64,000 nt of DNA, from positions 992,001-1,056,000 of the forward strand of contig NZ_JBCNKR010000006.1 of NCBI RefSeq assembly GCF_039595935.1, given 5' to 3'. The stretch is from Flavobacterium sp. (GTDB lineage: Bacteria; Bacteroidota; Bacteroidia; Flavobacteriales; Flavobacteriaceae). The notes under the pieces are model-generated. The model saw only the letters and a list, made by a program, of their open reading frames with translations. It had not been told where the DNA came from and did not search any database. A program made the translations under genes and the position numbers. Position 1 is the first letter of the stretch; every line of letters begins with the position of its first letter. Shown here piece by piece: positions 58,335 through 64,000 of this stretch.

Positions 58335-60056
58335 TCATTTAGTTTTTGGGAATGTCAATATCATTTTAGTTCCTTTGCCGGGCTCGCTTTCGATAGTAAA
58401 CGTTCCGTTATTCTTCTTTATCATTTGTTTGCATAATTGTAAACCTAAACCGGTTCCAATAATTTCTGAATTCCCTTTTTTAGCCAATAATTCTCCTTCC
58501 TGAAGTAATTCGCTGATCGTTTTTTCGCTCATTCCAATTCCGGAATCCTGAATTATAACCTGACAAAAATCTGAATCTAAGTCAATTGCTGAGAAGTTGA
58601 TTTGTCCGTTTTCGTTTGAAAATTTAATAGCATTATCTAATAAATTTCTAAATACAATTTTTAAAGAATCAAGGTCAACAAAGAGAAAGATATTTTTAGA
58701 AACAGAATTTTCGAATGTAATAGATTTTTCGAGTAATAAGGGCTTATAATTATATGCAATTTGCTGTACAATAGAATGTAAATGAACCGATTCTTTATTA
58801 AAATACAATTGTTTAGTTTGCAGCAATGCCCAGTGTAATAAATTGTCTAATAAACTGTAAGTGCCATTTGCAATACTGCTGTTTTGAAGAATTAAATGAT
58901 TTAATTCATCGTAATTTTTAGTTTCAAGCGTAGACGATAATTTAGAATTACTGGTTTTTAAAGCATTTACAGACGAACGTAAATCGTGACTTACAATAGA
59001 AAAGAGTTGGTCTTTTGTGGCGTTTAATTCATCAAGTTTGTTTTTTTGGCGTAAAATAGTTTTACCATTTTTTACTTTTTGTGCATACAAATAAACACCT
59101 CCGGTTAAAATTAGCAATAAGCCAATTGCAGAGAAAAACAAAGCATTTCTTTGTGTGTTTTTTAGTTTATTTTCTACTTCAAGAACTTTAATTTGTTTTT
59201 GTTTTTGAGCTACGGCGAATTTTTTCTCATAATCTGCTAAAGCCCAAATTTTGCTTTGATTGTTTAAAGAATCTTTCCATTGACCCGATTCTTTTCTGTA
59301 AATTAATGACTTCTTATAATCGCCCTTATTTTCTTCTACAACAGACATGTTCAAAGAAGCTTTTCTTTTTATATCAAAATCAGATATTTTTTTTGATAAA
59401 TTATATGCTTTTTCAAAATAAGGAATAGCCTGCTGATCTTTATATTGGATATAATATAAGTTTGCAATATCATTATAAATGCAAAATAAATTTACAATAT
59501 TTTCTTCTGCTTCCAGAATTTTTAAACTTTTAAAAAGATATTCTTCTGCTTTAGTAAAATTATTTAGATGTAAATGACAAATTCCTAAATTTTGGTAAAT
59601 AAGTCCTATTTTTAATCCTTGATTATTTAATCTAAGGCTTTCTATTTTTTTAAAATATATAATTGCTTTTTCAAATTCTTTTAATTCTATTGATGCATCT
59701 CCTAAGTTTTTAATTACTAAGGGATAGAATTCAAATTTTTTGGAAATCAAGTTTAATTCAAATTTTGCTTCTCTGAATAATTTTTTTTCAATGAAACTAT
59801 ACCCTCTGAAAAAGTGGCAATAGTCTATAAGTTCCTTATTTTTGCTATTGTTTAAATGTTTCATTGAACTGACTAAAGTCGAGTCCCAATTTTTTTTAAT
59901 AAAAAAGTTAGATGCCTTGCTGAAATTTAATTCATTTTTGAATTCTCTCTCTTTTTTCTTTAATGCTTCATTTAACTGTTTATTGGATGACTGTGAAAAC
60001 AATAAGAAAGGAGAGCAAATAATCAATAAATTAAAAAAAAATCTAATTATAAGCAT
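58335..60056 (-). CDS. TPR-sensor histidine kinase
   Basis: 573 residues. Signal peptide or membrane start (1-21), a TPR array (about 45-275, for example LGICHLHLNNFTKAEEYLFKS split at 157-177), one membrane helix (about 305-325), a HisKA domain with H357 in SIVSHDLRSS, and a HATPase domain with DNAIKFSNENG (N-box), DSGIGM and GTGLGLQLCKQM. The TPR part would sense a periplasmic ligand or protein. It is the upstream gene of the pair; 113 bases separate it from the orphan gene above. Confidence 0.93.
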   Translation of the reverse strand: MLIIRFFFNLLIICSPFLLFSQSSNKQLNEALKKKEREFKNELNFSKASNFFIKKNWDSTLVSSMKHLNNSKNKELIDYCHFFRGYSFIEKKLFREAKFELNLISKKFEFYPLVIKNLGDASIELKEFEKAIIYFKKIESLRLNNQGLKIGLIYQNLGICHLHLNNFTKAEEYLFKSLKILEAEENIVNLFCIYNDIANLYYIQYKDQQAIPYFEKAYNLSKKISDFDIKRKASLNMSVVEENKGDYKKSLIYRKESGQWKDSLNNQSKIWALADYEKKFAVAQKQKQIKVLEVENKLKNTQRNALFFSAIGLLLILTGGVYLYAQKVKNGKTILRQKNKLDELNATKDQLFSIVSHDLRSSVNALKTSNSKLSSTLETKNYDELNHLILQNSSIANGTYSLLDNLLHWALLQTKQLYFNKESVHLHSIVQQIAYNYKPLLLEKSITFENSVSKNIFLFVDLDSLKIVFRNLLDNAIKFSNENGQINFSAIDLDSDFCQVIIQDSGIGMSEKTISELLQEGELLAKKGNSEIIGTGLGLQLCKQMIKKNNGTFTIESEPGKGTKMILTFPKTK

Positions 60057-60169
60057 TACTTATTTTTTTGTAATTAACAACAAAAGATTATACAATGAGG
60101 AAACATCGTTTAGTGAATCTGTTAATAATGTCAATAAACGATGTTGGTTAAAATATTTGCTTTGAGGTT

Positions 60170-60562
60170 TTAGCGACCTACAGATGTTTCAGTACCTCTA
60201 GATGTTTCAGGATCAATATCTCTTAAATAAGACATTACTGTGGTGATATTTTCTACACTTTGAGAAGTATAATCTATCTCAGCATACCATACATCATATG
60301 TTTCAGGTGTTTCCTCATCCCAGTCATAATCAAAATAAACTTCAACAATATTAACATGTTCAGTTAATGTTCCAATTAGAGGATTTTGTGAATCTTTTGA
60401 GTTGATGTATAAAGTAGCACAGATTTTTAATGTTTTTACTCCATTGTTATCGTAAAGTTTTGCCGAAGCTAAAGGTGGGACTGGAAAAGTAATGTTGGTT
60501 TTGTCTGTAAAAGAAAATGGTTCTGTATTAATTCTTGTGATTTGAATGACATTAAAGTCCAT
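60170..60562 (-). CDS. Orphan hypothetical protein
   Basis: 130 residues, no signal or membrane segment, no known motif. Beta-rich centre (KLYDNNGVKTLKICATLYI), acidic stretch DYDWDEETPETYD (about 77-89) and a hydrophilic Thr/Ser/Arg-rich end (PETSRGTETSVGR). It is placed just upstream of the TPR kinase on the same strand and could be co-transcribed. It may be a small effector or structural protein; function unknown. Confidence 0.68.
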   Translation of the reverse strand: MDFNVIQITRINTEPFSFTDKTNITFPVPPLASAKLYDNNGVKTLKICATLYINSKDSQNPLIGTLTEHVNIVEVYFDYDWDEETPETYDVWYAEIDYTSQSVENITTVMSYLRDIDPETSRGTETSVGR

Positions 60563-60762
60563 AATAAGGTTTGTTAGGGTTAATAATTTTATTTTTGGTG
60601 GGTTAAAGATATTTTATTTCTTTAAAAAAAAATAAAGATTGTCGTGTTTTTTTGGTTAATTTTTCGATTTTATGTCGTTCATCGATAAAATTTTACAATT
60701 ATCATTTAGAAAAAGAAAATAAGTTTGAATAATTGAATCAATTAATCACGAAGAAATTTTGT

Positions 60763-61725
60763 TTAAAATTGTAAATCAACCTGCGAGTTTATCTTTTCGA
60801 TATAATAATCTATTTTGCGAACAGCACGATTAAAAAAAAGATTCTGCTCTTTAATGCCGGATTGGCCTAAAGGAATAGAGTTGAGAATTTGCTGCTTAAA
60901 AAACTTGTGAACGTTGTTACAGCTCTCTTCATTGTCAGTAATAAAATAACCCAAAAGTGTATAAGGAATAAACATTGTTAGTTTCTCATCTGTTTCGAGA
61001 AGCATATTGTTGTTTAGTAATATAAGCTCATTGTAATAAATCGAAAATTTATCATTAGGCTCATTGCATTTTGCTTTTATAACATTAATAATCCTTTTTA
61101 AATCGACACAAAGAGCATTCGCACTTTTCAAACTTAATAAACCAGCTTCGTAAAAATATAAAATCTGCTGAAGACTGCTGTTTATGGTAGTATCGTTCCA
61201 GACTTCATTTACAAAAGTATTTTCGTATACATTTTTTAACTTCTGCATGTATTCTGTAAAGGATTCATCGATTACAAAGTTTTCAAAAGCGACTTTTTTT
61301 TGATTAGTATTTAAAAGATTCAGCCATACAAAAGCTTTAAATTTTGACAAAATAGTTCCGTCCATAAAGTAAAACAGCGGAATGTCTTTGGCCGAATAAA
61401 AAAGTTTGGTTTTTTTGTTCTTTGTTAATGCTTCGATGTTTTCTGCCGAGGATTTAAAATACTCAAGCATATCTTTTAACGTTTCAATTTCGATTGTTTT
61501 GTCTACAATTACTTTTCCTTTTTTAGAAAATAAATTATCAAGAGAGATATTAAAATGATTGGCCAGTTTTATGGTTTCATCTATGGAGAATTTACTTTTT
61601 TGGGATATTCTTCGATGCGATGCATCATAACTGATTTCCAGAATAGCAGCAATTTCATCTATCAAAGAATGTGACTTTGAGATTTTGCTTCGAATTGCCT
61701 TTAAAAAAGATTCCTGATGTTTCAT
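60763..61725 (-). CDS. HTH regulator of unknown family, divergent from the desaturase
   Basis: 320 residues. The first 70 residues resemble an XRE/BetR-like helix-turn-helix (IDEIAAILEISYDASHRRIS, about 23-42; ANHFNISLDNLF). The rest (about 90-320) is helical, without a recognised ligand domain. A 19-base palindrome sits directly upstream of its start codon, a likely self-control site. Its head-to-head arrangement with a fatty-acid desaturase suggests control of membrane fluidity or lipid composition. Confidence 0.8.
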   Translation of the reverse strand: MKHQESFLKAIRSKISKSHSLIDEIAAILEISYDASHRRISQKSKFSIDETIKLANHFNISLDNLFSKKGKVIVDKTIEIETLKDMLEYFKSSAENIEALTKNKKTKLFYSAKDIPLFYFMDGTILSKFKAFVWLNLLNTNQKKVAFENFVIDESFTEYMQKLKNVYENTFVNEVWNDTTINSSLQQILYFYEAGLLSLKSANALCVDLKRIINVIKAKCNEPNDKFSIYYNELILLNNNMLLETDEKLTMFIPYTLLGYFITDNEESCNNVHKFFKQQILNSIPLGQSGIKEQNLFFNRAVRKIDYYIEKINSQVDLQF

Positions 61726-61726
61726 G

Positions 61727-61745
61727 ATTTGTGATAATCACAAAT
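61727..61745. promoter_or_regulatory. Perfect 19-base palindrome ATTTGTGAT-A-ATCACAAAT (candidate operator)
   Basis: Two 9-base arms and one central base, one base from the regulator's start codon. Two copies of ATGCGATA (61781-61788, 61790-61797), 9 bases apart, follow toward the desaturase gene. Both features lie in the 104-base divergent region and are plausible operator sites. Confidence 0.55.
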
Positions 61746-61829
61746 ATATAAAAATGTTTTATTGGTTTACACAAATTGATATGCGATAAATGCGATAGGT
61801 TTGTCTTGTAATTTTAAAAAGATACTTTT

Positions 61830-62903
61830 ATGAAAGCTAAATATTTTAATAAATCTGAAGAGGAAAAACTCTTTTTTTCTACACTAAAACAACGAGTTCA
61901 TGGACAACTTCAAGGGAAAATTATTTCTTATGGAGATTCCCGATTTTGGTTTAAAGGATTATTTTGGACATTAGTTTGTTATTTGTCTTATTCATTGCTT
62001 TTTTCGGGTTCAATCAATAAAATGATTTTTTGGTTATTATATGTTGTCTTTCAGTTATCAGGATTGTTAATAGGTTTCAGTTTTGGGCACGATGCATCTC
62101 ATAATACAGCATTTAAAAACAAAAAAGCGAACTCTGTATTGCATTTTTTTAGTTTTCTTACTGTTGGAATCGATCCATTACTTTGGGGATTGAGACATAT
62201 ACGTTCACATCATTTATATGCAAATGTAGAAGGAAGCGATATTGATATTGATAAAAATCCTTTTTTGAGATTGAGCCCGACACATCCTTGGAAACCTAAA
62301 CATAAATATCAAGCTTATTATGCGCCATTTGTTTATATGTTTACTTTGCTTCATTCTGTTTTTATGAGTGATTGGGTATATTTATTTTCAAATGAATATG
62401 ACTGGATGAAAAGAGGCATGCCAAAAATTGAATTGTATTTCAGGTTTGTATTGTATAAAATATTTTATTTCTCTTTAGTTTTAGTTTTTCCAATATTATA
62501 TTCTCACTTTTCATGGAGTTTTATTGTTTGGAGTTATTTTAGCGCCAGTGCTTTTACATCTATGGTTTTTATTATAATGCTTGTTGGTACGCATTTTTTT
62601 GATGGTGCTGATTATCCACAGCCTGAAGGAGAATTTCTTGAGCATACCTGGGCAGTTCATCAACTTCATACTAGTTGTGATTGGGATGCAGACAAAGGGT
62701 GGGCGAGATTTTTAAGTGGAGGTTCAAACTGTCATGCAGCTCATCATCTTTTTCCGAATATATGCCATACAAGTTATAGCGAGATAAATTCAATAATTGA
62801 GCAAACCACAAAAGAATACAAACAACCTTATCATCATAAAACATTATTTGAAATGATGATTTCTCATTTTACACATTTGCATAAAATGGGAAACCCAAAG
62901 TAG
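61830..62903 (+). CDS. Membrane fatty-acid desaturase
   Basis: 357 residues. The three histidine boxes of membrane desaturases are present: HDASH (87-91), HIRSHH (123-128) and HAAHH within NCHAAHHLFP (about 310), plus HQLHTS. Four or more membrane segments surround them. It introduces a double bond into an acyl chain (acyl-CoA or lipid-bound) with a di-iron centre and O2, likely to keep membranes fluid in the cold. The position of the bond is not predictable. It is divergent from an HTH regulator. Confidence 0.92.
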   Translation: MKAKYFNKSEEEKLFFSTLKQRVHGQLQGKIISYGDSRFWFKGLFWTLVCYLSYSLLFSGSINKMIFWLLYVVFQLSGLLIGFSFGHDASHNTAFKNKKANSVLHFFSFLTVGIDPLLWGLRHIRSHHLYANVEGSDIDIDKNPFLRLSPTHPWKPKHKYQAYYAPFVYMFTLLHSVFMSDWVYLFSNEYDWMKRGMPKIELYFRFVLYKIFYFSLVLVFPILYSHFSWSFIVWSYFSASAFTSMVFIIMLVGTHFFDGADYPQPEGEFLEHTWAVHQLHTSCDWDADKGWARFLSGGSNCHAAHHLFPNICHTSYSEINSIIEQTTKEYKQPYHHKTLFEMMISHFTHLHKMGNPK

Positions 62904-62917
62904 GATAATTAAATTTA

Positions 62918-62951
62918 AAAACCCCAATTCAACTGAATGAATTGGGGTTTT
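62918..62951. terminator. Bidirectional terminator (desaturase / pnp)
   Basis: AAAACCCCAATTC / GAATTGGGGTTTT 13-bp stem between convergent gene ends. Confidence 0.88.
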
Positions 62952-62984
62952 CTATGAATAAACCTTTAGTAAACTAAGATCTGA

Positions 62985-64000
62985 TTACTCTTTTTTCTCC
63001 TCACGTGGAGGTCTTGGAACAAGTGCTTTTTTAGACACTTTTTCTTTTTTAGTTTTAGGGTCAACTCCTAAGTATTTCACTTGAAAAACATCTCCCATTT
63101 TAACTACGTCAGCAACATTTTCTGTACGTTCCCAAGCCAATTCAGATACGTGAAGTAACACTTCGTTTCCTGGTGCAGCAGTATATTCTACAACAGCTCC
63201 AAAATCAAGCATTTTAATAACTTTCACTTCGTAAGCTTCTCCAACTTGTGGTTTGAAAGTTAAAGCATCAATCTTAGCCAATACAGTTTTGATACCTTCC
63301 GGATCAGTTCCTAAAATTTCAACAACTCCTTGCTCATCAACTTCGTTGATAACAATAGTAGTTCCTGTAGCTTTTTGTAATTCCTGAATTACTTTTCCTC
63401 CAGGTCCTATTAATGCTCCAATAAAGTTTCCAGGAATAGTTCTGGTAATGATTTTTGGTGCATGAGCTTTAACGTCAGCTCTTGGAGCAGCGATAGTCTC
63501 AGTTAATTTTCCTAAAATGTGTAAACGTCCGTCACGAGCTTGTGCTAAAGCTTGTTCCATGATATCATAACGTAATCCTTCGATTTTGATATCCATTTGG
63601 CAAGCAGTAATACCATCAGCAGTTCCGGTTACTTTAAAGTCCATATCTCCTAAGTGATCTTCATCTCCTAAGATATCAGACAATACAGCAAATTTCTCAC
63701 CGTCAGTAATTAATCCCATAGCAATACCAGAAACTGGTTTTGTCATTTGAACACCAGCATCCATAAGTGCCATTGTTCCTGCGCAAACCGTTGCCATAGA
63801 AGAAGAACCATTAGATTCTAAAACTTCAGAAACCACACGAATTGTATAAGGACAATCTGCAGGGATCATATTTTTTAATGCTCTTTGAGCTAAGTTACCG
63901 TGACCAACTTCTCTTCTTGAAGTTCCTCTTAGTGGTTTTGCTTCACCAGTAGAGAAAGGAGGGAAGTTATAGTGTAAGTAGAATTTTTCTTCACCTTGTT
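62985..64000 (-). CDS. pnp: Polyribonucleotide nucleotidyltransferase (partial, N-terminus beyond window)
   Basis: About 338 C-terminal residues lie in the window. The reading frame is open beyond the ATG at 63869 to the edge ([23 protein letters not shown]), so that ATG is internal. The second RNase PH domain ([38 protein letters not shown] in part), a KH domain ([20 protein letters not shown], split) and an S1 domain ([15 protein letters not shown]) are in order. The end is basic/acidic ([10 protein letters not shown]). It degrades RNA 3' to 5' by phosphorolysis. Confidence 0.96.
   Translation of the reverse strand, partial: QGEEKFYLHYNFPPFSTGEAKPLRGTSRREVGHGNLAQRALKNMIPADCPYTIRVVSEVLESNGSSSMATVCAGTMALMDAGVQMTKPVSGIAMGLITDGEKFAVLSDILGDEDHLGDMDFKVTGTADGITACQMDIKIEGLRYDIMEQALAQARDGRLHILGKLTETIAAPRADVKAHAPKIITRTIPGNFIGALIGPGGKVIQELQKATGTTIVINEVDEQGVVEILGTDPEGIKTVLAKIDALTFKPQVGEAYEVKVIKMLDFGAVVEYTAAPGNEVLLHVSELAWERTENVADVVKMGDVFQVKYLGVDPKTKKEKVSKKALVPRPPREEKKE

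Noticed and set aside
63867..63869. ATG at 63869 as the start of pnp
   Set aside because: The frame continues upstream to the window edge with conserved PNPase sequence, so this Met is internal.

Overview
The window is a piece of a low-GC Bacteroidota chromosome, most likely Flavobacterium or a close relative. The evidence is a Sus-type starch locus, a C-terminal type IX secretion (T9SS) sorting domain on an amylase, SusC/SusD and STN-type TonB receptors, a short RpoD, class II HMG-CoA reductase beside a GYDIA-type GHMP kinase, promoters with the Bacteroidota -7 box (TAnnTTTG or TAnnTTnG), and intergenic inverted repeats rich in 'TTTGCG' and 'CCACGAATT'. I see no phage, insertion sequence, CRISPR array or rRNA. 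One tRNA (Phe) is present.

Layout. (1) 1-19.6 kb is a complete starch/maltose system. A T9SS-secreted GH13 amylase and SusC/D/E-like surface proteins capture and import glucan. Two or three periplasmic or lipid-anchored enzymes (GH13, GH13, GH97) cut it. A GPH/SLC45-like MFS carrier brings maltose into the cytoplasm, where GH65 maltose phosphorylase and beta-phosphoglucomutase convert it to glucose and glucose 6-phosphate. A LacI-family regulator sits between the two divergent arms, and an 18-base element is shared by the two promoter regions. (2) 19.7-22.3 kb holds an MHS-type MFS carrier with a small membrane partner, an orphan lipoprotein and tRNA-Phe. (3) 22.4-28.6 kb is a co-oriented run: coaX, an outer-membrane protein, lptC, a small membrane protein, a CNNM/CorC protein and a PpiD/SurA-like chaperone. 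(4) 29.4-31.7 kb carries two mevalonate-pathway genes. (5) 31.9-39.2 kb is a peptide-use module: a DPP-IV-like peptidase (frameshifted), two POT peptide transporters and three thioredoxin-like proteins, of which two have lost CxxC. (6) 39.2-49.1 kb is housekeeping: comEC, an NlpC/P60 lipoprotein, lpxB, surE, a Prc-type protease (frameshifted), a secreted nuclease, rpe and rpoD. (7) 49.3-57.0 kb is a five-gene TonB-receptor operon with two DUF4249-like lipoproteins and a macroglobulin-like protein of unknown substrate, followed by a LytTR two-component pair. (8) 60-64 kb holds an orphan gene, a regulator divergent from a fatty-acid desaturase, and the 3' part of pnp.

Three conserved genes (lptC, the DPP-IV-like peptidase and the Prc-like protease) are each broken by what looks like one missing base in a five-base homopolymer followed by G. 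Sequencing error is the simplest explanation, but the shared shape deserves a check. The least described parts are the DUF4249/TonB operon with its neighbouring two-component system, the duplicated thioredoxin-like units whose terminator appears to copy the 3' end of comEC, and several families of structured intergenic repeats.
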